From the NCBI GenBank assembly GCA_013298125.1, contig JAAFJP010000015.1, positions 62,001-126,000 of the forward strand: a DNA stretch of 64,000 nt, written 5' to 3'. The notes beneath the pieces are model-generated. The model had not been told where the DNA came from. It searched no databases and saw only the letters and a program-made list of their open reading frames with translations. Each line of letters begins with the position of its first letter. Position 1 is the stretch's first letter. The stretch is from Cytophagales bacterium. GTDB taxonomy: Bacteria; Bacteroidota; Bacteroidia; Cytophagales; Spirosomataceae. This document shows, piece by piece, positions 39,244 to 49,578 of this stretch. Both the position numbers and the translations under genes were made by a program.

Positions 39244-39948
39244 TTACATTCTAACCAAAGTATTCCCTCTCAAAACAGGCAACACATCATGTAAATCATG
39301 TTGAAGACAGTAGGCAATATCTTTCTGAATCCCGAGGCGTTGAAGTCTCTTTACGTGTGATGATGAGGCTACGAATGAAAGCAAATCGTCTTTACCCTGA
39401 GCATACAAACGTTGTGCCATTAGGGCGGCATCTTCTTCTACTATAAACTCATCGTTGAGGCGTTCTACTAATGCTCCTGCAAAGAGGGTATCTTCCAAAT
39501 TGGGTTTGCCTTTCCAGCCTGCACAAAGTACCAGAACGTCGTATTGTTGATTGCGGAGATAAGTTGTCAATGCCCCTAAGTTCAGAAATGCCCCTACCAT
39601 TACTTTCACGGCAGATTTTGATTTGGTAATTGCCAGCGTTCCATTGGTGGTAGTTACGCAAATGGTTGCTCCTTGTACTTTATCGACCATGTAATTAAAT
39701 GGTGAATTATCAAAATCGAAGCCTTCGGGAGTTTTGCCGTCTCTTTCGGCTGCTGCCAAATAACCTTGTTGTTGATAGGCTACACATTCGTCGATGGTGG
39801 CAACGGGGATAATTGCCTCTACACCATGAGCGAAGGCGGTTGTCATGCAAGAAGTAGCTCTAAAAATATCCACGACCACTACAATTGAATTTTCGATGTC
39901 GTGCAGATGTAATAATTCAGGAGTTAAGCAAACGTCTATTTTTTTCAT
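39244..39948 (-). CDS. comB: 2-phosphosulfolactate phosphatase family (ComB)
   Basis: VVVDIFRATSCMTTAFAHGVEAIIPVATIDECVAYQ...AAERDGKTPEGFDFDNSP. Confidence 0.92.
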   Translation of the reverse strand: MKKIDVCLTPELLHLHDIENSIVVVVDIFRATSCMTTAFAHGVEAIIPVATIDECVAYQQQGYLAAAERDGKTPEGFDFDNSPFNYMVDKVQGATICVTTTNGTLAITKSKSAVKVMVGAFLNLGALTTYLRNQQYDVLVLCAGWKGKPNLEDTLFAGALVERLNDEFIVEEDAALMAQRLYAQGKDDLLSFVASSSHVKRLQRLGIQKDIAYCLQHDLHDVLPVLRGNTLVRM

Positions 39949-39950
39949 TT

Positions 39951-41051
39951 TTACTTCAAAAAAGGCATTTTTGTTACGACTGCCTTCAAATATTTATTAC
40001 GAATGTTGATATAAATTTCAGAGCCATTTTTAGCGTATTCTGTTGCCACATAACCCATTCCGATTCCTTTGTTCATGGATGGTGATTGTGTTCCAGAGGT
40101 TACTTCTCCGATGATATTCCCTGCCGCATCCATGATTTCGTAGTGTTGTCTCGGAATACCTCGGTCTATCATTTCAAAGCCTACTAATTTCTTGGTAGCT
40201 CCGTTTTCTTTGATTTTTTTGTGTAAATCAGAACAAATAAATTCTTTGTTGAATTTAGTAATCCAACCCAAACCTGCCTCAATGGGCGAAGTCGTGTCGT
40301 CAATATCATTTCCGTAAAGACAATAACCCATTTCTGTACGTAGCGTGTCTCTTGCCCCTAAACCTACTGGTATGATATTGAATTCTTCGCCTGCCTCAAA
40401 AATGGCTTTCCACATGGCTGCGGCGTGTTCATTTGGTATGTACACTTCCATTCCTCCAGCACCCGTATAACCAGTTGTGGCAACTAAAACATTGCTTATT
40501 CCTGCCACAGTCCCTTCTTTGAAAGTATAATATTCCATTGAACTCACATCCAAATCAGTTAATTTTTGCATCGTAGCTACGCCCTTTGGTCCTTGCACGG
40601 CAAAAAGACTCATTCCTTCACTGATGTCACTCATTTCTACACCAAACGAGTTGTGAGAAGTCATCCAATTCCAATCTTTTTCGATATTTGAGGCATTGAC
40701 GACTAAAAAATATTCATTATCGTTACGTTTATAAACCAAGAGGTCATCTACAATACCACCTTTATCATTCGGTAAACATGAGTATTGCACTTTTCCATCC
40801 ACCAAAGCTGAGACATCGTTTGAAGTAACATACTGCAAAAACTCAGTAGCACGCTCGCCTTTCACCACGAACTCACCCATGTGAGAGACATCAAAAACGC
40901 CCACCGAATTACGAACTGCTAAATGTTCTTGGATAAGATTTGTATATAAAACGGGCATCGAATAACCCGCAAAAGGTACCATTTTAGCCCCCAGAGCCAC
41001 ATGAATATCGTTGAGGTGTACGTATTTTAATTGTTCAGTTTGTTGTTCCAT
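39951..41051 (-). CDS. gcvT: glycine cleavage system aminomethyltransferase
   Basis: GAKMVPFAGYSMPVLY...VGVFDVSHMGEFVVKG...GLGARDTLRTEMGYCLYGNDID. Confidence 0.97.
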   Translation of the reverse strand: MEQQTEQLKYVHLNDIHVALGAKMVPFAGYSMPVLYTNLIQEHLAVRNSVGVFDVSHMGEFVVKGERATEFLQYVTSNDVSALVDGKVQYSCLPNDKGGIVDDLLVYKRNDNEYFLVVNASNIEKDWNWMTSHNSFGVEMSDISEGMSLFAVQGPKGVATMQKLTDLDVSSMEYYTFKEGTVAGISNVLVATTGYTGAGGMEVYIPNEHAAAMWKAIFEAGEEFNIIPVGLGARDTLRTEMGYCLYGNDIDDTTSPIEAGLGWITKFNKEFICSDLHKKIKENGATKKLVGFEMIDRGIPRQHYEIMDAAGNIIGEVTSGTQSPSMNKGIGMGYVATEYAKNGSEIYINIRNKYLKAVVTKMPFLK

Positions 41052-41081
41052 AAGAGATTTTTGTTGTTGATGATATTCCCT

Positions 41082-44000
41082 TTATTTTTGGGTAATGACT
41101 ACTTTTCGTGTTTTTTCATATCCTGCCGCAGATACTTTCACGATGTAAGTACTACCTTCGTAGTTAGGTACTGAGATTTTCTTCAAGGTATTGTATTTAT
41201 CTACCACATATTCTGTGACTAATCTTCCATAATAATCATAAACGGTGATAGTTGCTCCAATCAAATCTTCCAAAACTTCCACATTTATTTCATTATTTGG
41301 ACTTGGATTCGGGAAAACGCTCATTCCCTCAAAGGTCAAATCTTGTTCGTATTTGAGTATATCCGAAGACTTAGAGTAACAAACTAAACGCCCCCCTGCC
41401 AACGAAACATTGTTGTAGGTAATACTTGCTTGTACTTGGTAATCTCCGTTTCCAATAGTTTTGATTATCCTTGTGGTCAGATTAGGCTTTACATCTCCAT
41501 TGTATCGCCAAAAGTATCCATTTTCATCTCCAATTCCCTGAGCATCGAGGGTGAATGCACCAACTTTCTTAATAGTTGTGGGGGTTGGGTTTGGTCGAGA
41601 ATCCACTAAAATAAGGTTTGATGGTAGAGAAATACATTCGTTCCCGTCTTTGACTTTGGCGAAATAATTACCCGATTTAGAGACGACAATCGAAGTCAGG
41701 TCTGTACCTTTTCCGATAGAATCCGTTGTGCTTCGCCACCAATAAGCCTGAAATGGGCTTGATGAATTTAGTCGTACTTGTGAGCCTTCACAGAAAGTCG
41801 TAACACCATTAGCCGTTAATTGTGGGGTAGCTGGCAAAGGATATACTCTTACCAAAATTGGCTGTGATGGTTTAGAAAAACAGCCAAAATTATTGATGCT
41901 TTGGGCAGTGATATTTCCTGGGACATTGGTGGTAATATTGGTGGTAGTTGCTCCTGTACTCCATTTGAAGGTTACGCCGCTTGTTCCAGACACGCTTAAT
42001 GTCACGTTTTTATCAGCACAAAAAGGAATTGCTCCCCGTGCCGTAATGGTTGGAGCATCTGGAAGGGGATTCACAGTTGTTTTGATGGTATCTGAGATGG
42101 CGAGTGCTTTACAACCATTGGTATCAGTTACAGCAACGGCAATACTCCCTGCCTTTTTCCACGAAAATTGACGATTAAATGATTCAAGAACCGTCTGCCC
42201 ATCCACAATCCAGCGGTATTTATTTTTTGTACCATTAGGCGTTGTGGTTAATAAACTTGATTGTACGATGGTGCTATCTTCATCACAGAATACTTTTGAT
42301 TTTACAATCTGAATACTCGGTTTGGCGGGTAATGGGCTTATCATAATTTTTCGAGGATTTGAATAGTTAGCAAAACATCCAAAACTATCCCTGACTCTAA
42401 CACTGAATGAACCTGTGGTACTTACAGAAATCTCAGAGTCTGTCGAAACCTCTTTACTATTGCTTTCGTCTCGCCATGAGTACTGTCTTATGTTGGTATT
42501 GGCAACCAGAGCTGTAAGTATCACTTTTCCACCATCACAGATTGTTCCAGATGCAGGATTTGTCAGGATACTGGCTGGTTCGGGGGCATCCCGTACGGTG
42601 ATAGTTACATTTCTGGATGTATCTGACAAACAGTTTTTATCACTAATGGTTCGTACATAAAATTTCCCGATTTTTCCATCGCCATTAATAGCTTTATTGA
42701 AATATTTGCTTGTAGTATCAATAAGTACCGATTTTTTATCACTAAATTCCTTGTTATCTTTTGTATTTATCCATTTATAAACACCCGTTGGTGAATCACT
42801 TGATGTTAAAGTTATCGTTGAGTCAGGACAGAAGATAAACGCTCTATTTCCTGTGATAGTGGGTGTAGTGGGTAAAGGATTTACGATAATCGTTCTGGTA
42901 TCAGATGGGAATTGAGACCTACAACCTTTATTAGAAACAGATTTGACAGAGACTAAAATAAAGTCTTGAAAAGTTTTTCGGGTATAGCTATTCAGCGGAA
43001 CATCCAGCACTGGTGCTTGAATAGGTTGTGAGCCTGGGTAATTCCACTCAAAAGTTACGGGAGAAGTTGCAGAGGATGCTACCAAAGTTACAAATTGACC
43101 AAAGCAAAACTCATCACTTCTCGAATTGCTAATGGTTGGTCTGGCGGGTAATGGATTAATAGTCAAGACCGTTGGTGCTGAAACTAACGACTTACATTGA
43201 TTTACTGGTTCTGTAAATTCGAGGGTATAAGAACCACCTGTTTTTAAGGTAATATCCCTATTTGTACCAACAATCGAATTTCCGTTCTTCCAACTGTATG
43301 TACCCCCTGTATAATTATTGGTTGGACTCAATCCAGTACTATCTAAATCACATATTTCAATGAAGCCTAATCTATTCAAAATAGGCTTCGCTGGTAAAGC
43401 ATTCACCGTTACGATAAATGGGGTTGAAGTAAGTGAAATACAACCATTGACATCTTTCGCTTTTACGAAGTAAGTATTTATCCCAACACTCTGGGTAGTT
43501 ACGCCATCTACGCCCGTAGTTGTGGTGTCAGCCAAAGTTATCGTGCCACCAGTTGTGGTAGTAATTGTTTTAGTCCAAATATTAAACCCAGTTGGCGAGG
43601 TATAAGACGAGTTTAACTTTACACTTCCTCCTTCACAGAATGTAACTGCTCCCGTGGGAGTAATGGTAGGAGTAGCTGGGATTGTTGGGAAAAGCTGAAG
43701 TGTAACACCTGGCTGAGAATCATCTGAAATACAACCCACCGAATTTTTTAGATAAACTGTAAAAGTATAAGACCCTCCTGTAGTTATGCTATTGCCCGCC
43801 ACAGAATAAGTCGTTGCAGTTGTACTATCAATAAGGGTTGTATTACGTTTCCAATAATATTTAGTTCCTCCGCTACTAACATTTAGTGTTTGGGTTGATA
43901 TTCCACAAAACAATGTTGTACTTGTTTGTGCTGTAACAGTTGGAGCAGCGGGTTTTGGGGATACTTTTAATGGTATAGGGGTGGCATCATTTGAGAGACA

Positions 44001-45326
44001 GCCTGTGGCATTTTGAACAGCAACTGTATAATTATAAGTCCCAGGGCTTGTTACATCGTTACCCGTAACAGTAATTGAATTAGTCGAACCACTTATAGTT
44101 ACACCGTCTCGTTTCCAAAAATATGTTGAACCAGCAACATTCGTAGTCGTCAAGGATTGTGTAGCAGTTCCACAAATCGGATTTACGATAGGGGTAACTA
44201 ATGAAACAGTTGGTGCTGGAAGGGCTGGTGCCAATGTTAAAGTTACTCCCGTAGTTGAATAATCAGAAACGCAACCCACAGAATTTACTGAGGCTGCTTT
44301 ATAAAGAAAAGTCCCTGTTGCATCTGTTCCTGTAACTGTCAGCGTGTTAGTAGTAGGAGTTAAAACCGTACTACCCCGTTGCCACAAATAGGAACTTCCA
44401 CCAGCACTTGCGGTGAGTGTTTGAGTTGATGTTCCACAAAGTAAAGTAGCTGTGGTCAGAGCCGATACGGTTGGTGCTGCGGGTTTTGGGGACACTTTCA
44501 AAGCCACAGGAGCCGAATCATCTGAAAGACATCCAGCAGCATTTTGAGATGAAACTGTATAGTTATAAGTCCCCGCTGTGGCAACGTCATTACCTGTAAC
44601 CGTAATCGTATTTGTCGTACCTGTTATCACCGAACCATCACGTTTCCAAACATAGGTGGAACTACCAATATTAGAAGCCAACAAAGCCTGTGTACCTGTC
44701 CCACAAATGGGTGTAGTGAGGCTTGCGGGTGTTATAGTAGGTGCAGCTGGTTTAGGAGAAATAGTTACCGACACACCATTGCTGGTTGCAGTACAACCCG
44801 TAGTAGCGTTTGTGGTGGTAACAGTATATGAATACGTACCTGCTGGGGCTGAACTTCCATCAACAGATAATGTACTGGTTGTAACGGCTGGCGAAATTGC
44901 TACACCATTACGATTCCAAGAATAATTGGCAGCAACACTTGATGTTAAGGTCTGGGTGGACGATGCAACTGGACAAAGTGGCGTTACAACAGTTGCAGGA
45001 GTTACCGAGGGTGCGGCGGGTACAATATTGGCAGGAATTGGAAATCCGTTCGCCCCGCCCAAAGTACTGGGAATGTTATTTCTTGTGATTGTAACATTGT
45101 ATGAACCTGAGGATTGCGTGATAGTAGCCGTTGTAGCAGTAAAGCCCCCACCTGTTCTTGACCAGACGTATGAGGTAATCCCAGTAGATGGACTAACTGC
45201 CAAAGTAGCACTTCCTGTTCCTGTACAGGTGTAGCCAGAAATACCAATATTTTGTGACAACGATGATTGGGTAGTCACAAATATTACGGAAAGTATGAGA
45301 ATGATTGTTTTGGAGATATTCATCAT
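41082..45326 (-). CDS. secreted multi-domain Ig/PKD-like repeat protein with type A T9SS C-terminal sorting domain
   Basis: 1414 aa; repeated ~90-aa modules (AAPTVTAQTSTTLFCGISTQTL..., PATPTITPTGAVTFCEGGSVKLNSS...), C-terminal FPNPSPNNEINVEV...YEKTRKVVITQK. Confidence 0.92.
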   Translation of the reverse strand: MMNISKTIILILSVIFVTTQSSLSQNIGISGYTCTGTGSATLAVSPSTGITSYVWSRTGGGFTATTATITQSSGSYNVTITRNNIPSTLGGANGFPIPANIVPAAPSVTPATVVTPLCPVASSTQTLTSSVAANYSWNRNGVAISPAVTTSTLSVDGSSAPAGTYSYTVTTTNATTGCTATSNGVSVTISPKPAAPTITPASLTTPICGTGTQALLASNIGSSTYVWKRDGSVITGTTNTITVTGNDVATAGTYNYTVSSQNAAGCLSDDSAPVALKVSPKPAAPTVSALTTATLLCGTSTQTLTASAGGSSYLWQRGSTVLTPTTNTLTVTGTDATGTFLYKAASVNSVGCVSDYSTTGVTLTLAPALPAPTVSLVTPIVNPICGTATQSLTTTNVAGSTYFWKRDGVTISGSTNSITVTGNDVTSPGTYNYTVAVQNATGCLSNDATPIPLKVSPKPAAPTVTAQTSTTLFCGISTQTLNVSSGGTKYYWKRNTTLIDSTTATTYSVAGNSITTGGSYTFTVYLKNSVGCISDDSQPGVTLQLFPTIPATPTITPTGAVTFCEGGSVKLNSSYTSPTGFNIWTKTITTTTGGTITLADTTTTGVDGVTTQSVGINTYFVKAKDVNGCISLTSTPFIVTVNALPAKPILNRLGFIEICDLDSTGLSPTNNYTGGTYSWKNGNSIVGTNRDITLKTGGSYTLEFTEPVNQCKSLVSAPTVLTINPLPARPTISNSRSDEFCFGQFVTLVASSATSPVTFEWNYPGSQPIQAPVLDVPLNSYTRKTFQDFILVSVKSVSNKGCRSQFPSDTRTIIVNPLPTTPTITGNRAFIFCPDSTITLTSSDSPTGVYKWINTKDNKEFSDKKSVLIDTTSKYFNKAINGDGKIGKFYVRTISDKNCLSDTSRNVTITVRDAPEPASILTNPASGTICDGGKVILTALVANTNIRQYSWRDESNSKEVSTDSEISVSTTGSFSVRVRDSFGCFANYSNPRKIMISPLPAKPSIQIVKSKVFCDEDSTIVQSSLLTTTPNGTKNKYRWIVDGQTVLESFNRQFSWKKAGSIAVAVTDTNGCKALAISDTIKTTVNPLPDAPTITARGAIPFCADKNVTLSVSGTSGVTFKWSTGATTTNITTNVPGNITAQSINNFGCFSKPSQPILVRVYPLPATPQLTANGVTTFCEGSQVRLNSSSPFQAYWWRSTTDSIGKGTDLTSIVVSKSGNYFAKVKDGNECISLPSNLILVDSRPNPTPTTIKKVGAFTLDAQGIGDENGYFWRYNGDVKPNLTTRIIKTIGNGDYQVQASITYNNVSLAGGRLVCYSKSSDILKYEQDLTFEGMSVFPNPSPNNEINVEVLEDLIGATITVYDYYGRLVTEYVVDKYNTLKKISVPNYEGSTYIVKVSAAGYEKTRKVVITQK

Positions 45327-45465
45327 AATAAGGTATGCTAAGAATGGTTGGCGGGTTTGTTTATTTTATTTGATTAACGTTTTTTGTTATAATAAATTTT
45401 TCCTCTCTCACCCAAAAAGACAAGGCATTACCTTGTCTCTACTGATTTCCACAAATAATCACCTC

Positions 45466-46506
45466 CTAAAAATCAGTATCATCTACTTCTGGAACTACAA
45501 CAACGGGTGGTTGGGCATTTTGTAAACTCTTCCAAATCATATCTTTCATTTCTACTAAACCTTGTTGTAGGGCAGACGAAAACAAAAGATAAGGTAAGCC
45601 TTCGGGAATTTGTTTCAAAATACGCTGATGGTCTTCTTCATCTTGTACTAAATCCATTTTTGAAATTGCCAAAATCCGTTCTTTGTCTAACAGAGCGGGA
45701 TTATACAATTTCAATTCATTTAGTAAAATATTGTATTCTTCGTCAATATTTTCAGCCGTTGCGGGTACTAAAAACAAGAGAATAGAATTACGTTCAATAT
45801 GGCGTAAGAATCTCGTTCCTAACCCTTTACCTTCGGCAGCACCTTCGATAATCCCAGGAATATCCGCCATTACAAATGACCTATAACCACGATAAGACAC
45901 TACGCCCAAATTTGGAACAATCGTTGTAAATGGATAATCGGCAATCTCTGGTTTGGCGGCTGACATGACGGAAAGTAAAGTCGATTTTCCAGCATTTGGG
46001 AAACCTACAAGCCCCACATCTGCCAATACTTTCAATTCTAAAATTACCCACATATCGCCTCCGTCTTCGCCTGGTTGGGCATAATGCGGGGCTTGATTGG
46101 TTGATGATTTGAAGTTAGAATTTCCTAAACCTCCACGTCCCCCCTTCAACAAAATAAACTCTTCGTCTTGTTTCGTAATTTCAGCAAGAATCTCTCCAGT
46201 TTCTGGGTCTCTCACTATTGTTCCCAATGGTACTTCGATGATGGCATCGTCGCCTTCTGCACCTGTGCGTCTGCCACCTTCGCCACCTTTACCTTCTTTG
46301 GCAAAGATATGCTTTTGGTATTTTAAGTGTAGCAATGTCCAGTGCTGAGAATTTCCCCTCAACACCACGTGTCCACCACGTCCACCATCACCCCCGTCGG
46401 GTCCACCTTTTGGTACGTGTTTCTCACGACGAAAATGGCTCGAACCACTCCCCCCATGACCAGAACGGACATTTATTTTAACGTAATCTATAAAGTTTGA
46501 TGTCAT
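45466..46506 (-). CDS. obgE: GTPase ObgE/CgtA
   Basis: [41 protein letters not shown]...[13 protein letters not shown]. Confidence 0.98.
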   Translation of the reverse strand: MTSNFIDYVKINVRSGHGGSGSSHFRREKHVPKGGPDGGDGGRGGHVVLRGNSQHWTLLHLKYQKHIFAKEGKGGEGGRRTGAEGDDAIIEVPLGTIVRDPETGEILAEITKQDEEFILLKGGRGGLGNSNFKSSTNQAPHYAQPGEDGGDMWVILELKVLADVGLVGFPNAGKSTLLSVMSAAKPEIADYPFTTIVPNLGVVSYRGYRSFVMADIPGIIEGAAEGKGLGTRFLRHIERNSILLFLVPATAENIDEEYNILLNELKLYNPALLDKERILAISKMDLVQDEEDHQRILKQIPEGLPYLLFSSALQQGLVEMKDMIWKSLQNAQPPVVVVPEVDDTDF

Positions 46507-46510
46507 TTTT

Positions 46511-46684
46511 AGGGATTAGGGGATTGGGGATTAGTGATTGGGTAATTAGGGATTAGGGATTAGGGATTGGGGTAAGTCTTTTATGGATAATAAATTTTAA
46601 TTTAATGGTTAAATTTATTATCCTCAAATTCTAATCCCTAATTACCTAATCCCCAATTACCTAATCCCTAATCCCTAATTACCT
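46511..46684. repeat. Large intergenic inverted repeat of AGGGATT/AATCCCT heptamers around a ggataataaattt...aaatttattatcc palindrome
   Basis: Left arm of G-rich heptamers, central 13-bp-arm palindrome, right C-rich arm. Confidence 0.85.
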
Positions 46685-47255
46685 ATTTTAACAAATCAAT
46701 TGCGTTGCAAACATTATTGAAAATCTCTTCAATATCACCAATACCGTTTACCTTCGTTACCTTGTTTTGGGCTTCGTAGTAGGGTAAAACGTGAATGGTT
46801 TTTGAGAAATATTCGTCAATTCTCTTTAATAATTTATCTGCATCATCATCCGCACGTCCAGATACTTTCTGACGTTCAGCGATGCGATGTTTGATTTCTT
46901 CTTGGTTTACATCTAATTGTACAACCCCGTTGATTCCTTCGCCTTTTCCTTCTAAAAACACATCCAAAGCCTCTGCCTGAGCCACGGTACGAGGAAAACC
47001 ATCAAAAATAAAGCCTTTTGCCTCTGGGTTACGTTGTACTTCCTCCTCCAACATTTCAATCGTGATAGAGTCTGGCACTAACATTCCATCTGCCAAGATT
47101 TGTTTCACACGTTTACCAAGTTCAGTATCGTTTGAGATGTGCATACGGAACATATCGCCCGTAGAAATATGTGATAGTTTGTACTTTTCAATCAATTTTG
47201 CCGATTGAGTTCCTTTACCTGCCCCTGGAGGTCCAAACAAGACGAGATTTAACAT
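46683..47255 (-). CDS. adk: adenylate kinase
   Basis: LNLVLFGPPGAGKGTQSAKLIEKYKLSHISTGDMFR...GFIFDGFPRTVAQAEAL. Confidence 0.98.
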   Translation of the reverse strand: MLNLVLFGPPGAGKGTQSAKLIEKYKLSHISTGDMFRMHISNDTELGKRVKQILADGMLVPDSITIEMLEEEVQRNPEAKGFIFDGFPRTVAQAEALDVFLEGKGEGINGVVQLDVNQEEIKHRIAERQKVSGRADDDADKLLKRIDEYFSKTIHVLPYYEAQNKVTKVNGIGDIEEIFNNVCNAIDLLK

Positions 47256-47352
47256 TCGCTTTACAATTATTTTTAAAGAAATAAACTAATAATCACAAAG
47301 TTACGATAAGCGTTTGAATATTAATAATGAATCTTGTGATTGACCATACATA

Positions 47353-47392
47353 AGAAAGCCTTGTAAAATGGTTTTTTACAAGGCTTTTTTGG
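47353..47392. terminator. Rho-independent terminator
   Basis: AAAGCCTTGTAAAATGGTTTTTTACAAGGCTTTTTT. Confidence 0.88.
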
Positions 47393-47410
47393 GTAAATGA
47401 TTAGATTTTT

Positions 47411-47580
47411 TAGTTCCCTAATTTTATCAATTTGGTTGAATACGTTGTATCATTTATCAACAAACGGCAAATGTATGTCCCAGAAGGAAGCTCTTTACCA
47501 ACCATTGGATAAAAATAATGACCTTTGGCAATAAGTTATTTCCCAGTCTATATCTATACCTAAAAACCTCTTGGTCATAC
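47411..47580 (-). pseudogene. Remnant of a T9SS-secreted protein: frameshifted C-terminal sorting domain
   Basis: Reverse strand reads ...MVGKELPSGTYICRLLINDTTYSTKLIKLGN* with upstream coding-like sequence (YDQEVFRYRYRLGNNLLPK) in another frame. Confidence 0.6.
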
Positions 47581-47644
47581 GCAAAAATAAGCCCTTCGTG
47601 TAGAAAATGGATACAGATTCAAAAAACTCTCCCACCTTTGACAC

Positions 47645-47935
47645 ATGATGTTGAAACGAATAAACATAGAACTTCTTTTTTGGGTTATTGGACTAACTTA
47701 CTTAGCTTTGACGAATCCTTCAGAAACACATTTTTCGTTATGTCCGATAAAGAATTTAGGTTTTTCGTTTTGCCCAGGTTGCGGGTTAGGACATTCTATT
47801 TCGTACCTTTTTCACGGACAGTTTACCACATCTTTTCACCATCACCCATTGGGAATATTTGCTTTGGTTGTGATTTTGATGAGAATTTTCAAACTCTTGA
47901 AAGGACAAATAATGAAATTGCATAAATTAAAATGA
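47645..47935 (+). CDS. DUF2752 domain-containing membrane protein
   Basis: FCPGCGLGHSISYLFHGQFTTSFHHHPLGIFAL. Confidence 0.88.
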   Translation: MMLKRINIELLFWVIGLTYLALTNPSETHFSLCPIKNLGFSFCPGCGLGHSISYLFHGQFTTSFHHHPLGIFALVVILMRIFKLLKGQIMKLHKLK

Positions 47936-48004
47936 TTAACGATAAAATTTTATCTCTCAACTGTTTGCCGTGAACCGTTCACTGTAAACCAAACAAATAC
48001 AACC

Positions 48005-48364
48005 ATGAACTCAACCGCAATGATGATGCTTTCTAATCTTGAAATGGAAGAATCAATGTTTATCCAAAATTTGATTAAGGATATGGACGAAGAAAAACAA
48101 AAGACCTTCGCCATGATGTACCAAAACAAAAGACGTGACACCACGCTCATTTTAGTAACCACCATTATCGGTTTCTTTGGTTTTGCGGGTATTCAACGCT
48201 TTTTGACAGACCAAATCGGAATGGGAATTCTCTATTTCTTTACGGGTGGGCTGTGTTTTATTGGAACAATTGTCGATTTAGTCAATCATAAAAGTATCGC
48301 AATGGAATACAACCAGAAAGTAGCTCAGGAGACTTTGATGATGATGAATAATTGGAAGAGCTAA
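48005..48364 (+). CDS. TM2 domain-containing protein
   Basis: Two TM segments with GFAGIQRFLTDQIGMGILYFFTGGLCFIGTIVDL. Confidence 0.9.
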   Translation: MNSTAMMMLSNLEMEESMFIQNLIKDMDEEKQKTFAMMYQNKRRDTTLILVTTIIGFFGFAGIQRFLTDQIGMGILYFFTGGLCFIGTIVDLVNHKSIAMEYNQKVAQETLMMMNNWKS

Positions 48365-48683
48365 TGCTAAGAATTAATTGTATTACTCCTCAATTAGATT
48401 ATTTGAGTTATTTACAGGTTGCAATATATTTCTGTGGGGAGTAGAGGATTCTACCGACCATGGAAACAAGAATTACCTTTCTTTAATCTTATTTTCATTG
48501 CTTCAACCTTTCTCAGAAACAAAGCTATATGGGGGATAGTCATAGCTCGCAAAATGTGAGCAAATGCGGGGTTTTCCTTTTATCATATCTCACCACCTTT
48601 CAACCTTCTTCTTGTTTTTCAATTCAAATTCAATCTCTTATATTCGTACAAATTATTATCAATTAAAATCAATACAAAAACAA

Positions 48684-49439
48684 ATGAAAAAGTTTTCACA
48701 AATCCTTTTACTGACGGTTTTATCGTTAGTAACCAATCTTACTTTCGCTCAAACAGCCGATGATGTTATCAACAAATATTTTGAGGCAACGGGCGGAAGA
48801 GCCAAATGGGCAGCATTGAAAGATGTAAAAGCAACAGGTAAATTAAAAGTACCGTCTCAGGGATTAGAATTACCCATGGTCATGCTTCAAAAATCTCCCA
48901 ACAAACAAAAAATGACGATGACTTTTCAGGGAAAAGAAATTGTGCAACCATCGTTTGATGGAAATGAAGGTTGGAATACCAACTTTATGACCATGAAACC
49001 AGAAAAGATGGAAGCCGAAGACAGCGAAATTATGAAACAGGATACTGATTTTCCAGATGCTTTCTGGAATTTTAAAGAAAAAGGCTTTTCAATAACCCTC
49101 GAAGGTGAAGAAAGCATTGAAGGTGTAGCTTGTCATAAAATAAAATTGACTAAAAAACCTGTCAAAGTTGATGGAAAAGAAGAGGAGAATTTTAGTTATT
49201 ATTTTTTCGATAAAGAAAACAGTGTACCAGTAATGTTTCGTTCGGTTGGCAAAAAAGGTCAGATGAAGGGTATTGCCATCGAATCATTTTTGAGTGATTA
49301 TCAGGAGGTGAATGGTGTTTTCTTGCCTTTTACCATTAACCAAAAAATGAACGGCAAAGTAATGGCGAGTGTAGTAATTGAAAAAATAGAGACAAATGTA
49401 AATGTGGATGACAAAGTGTTTGCTTTTCCTCAAAACTGA
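48684..49439 (+). CDS. LolA-like outer membrane lipoprotein-sorting family protein
   Basis: Start reset to MKKFSQILLLTVLSLV; TADDVINKYFEATGGRAKWAALKDVKATGKLK. Confidence 0.82.
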   Translation: MKKFSQILLLTVLSLVTNLTFAQTADDVINKYFEATGGRAKWAALKDVKATGKLKVPSQGLELPMVMLQKSPNKQKMTMTFQGKEIVQPSFDGNEGWNTNFMTMKPEKMEAEDSEIMKQDTDFPDAFWNFKEKGFSITLEGEESIEGVACHKIKLTKKPVKVDGKEEENFSYYFFDKENSVPVMFRSVGKKGQMKGIAIESFLSDYQEVNGVFLPFTINQKMNGKVMASVVIEKIETNVNVDDKVFAFPQN

Positions 49440-49578
49440 TAACTTATTAATGAATTAAAATATTTAACATAGAGGTTTAGAGAAATAGAGTTAAAGTTTG
49501 TCTTTACTCTAATCCTCTATACTTCTATGTTTTATTCCATATAATTACAGATTGTTTTCTTAATTTACCTTAATTCTT

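Noticed and set aside
44656-45247. Several ORFs antisense to the 1414-aa T9SS protein
   Set aside because: Low-complexity antisense frames of the repeat modules.
47518-47925. 135-aa ORF overlapping the DUF2752 gene
   Set aside because: Different frame from the recognised CPGCGLGHS protein; includes the pseudogene remnant region; no recognisable family.
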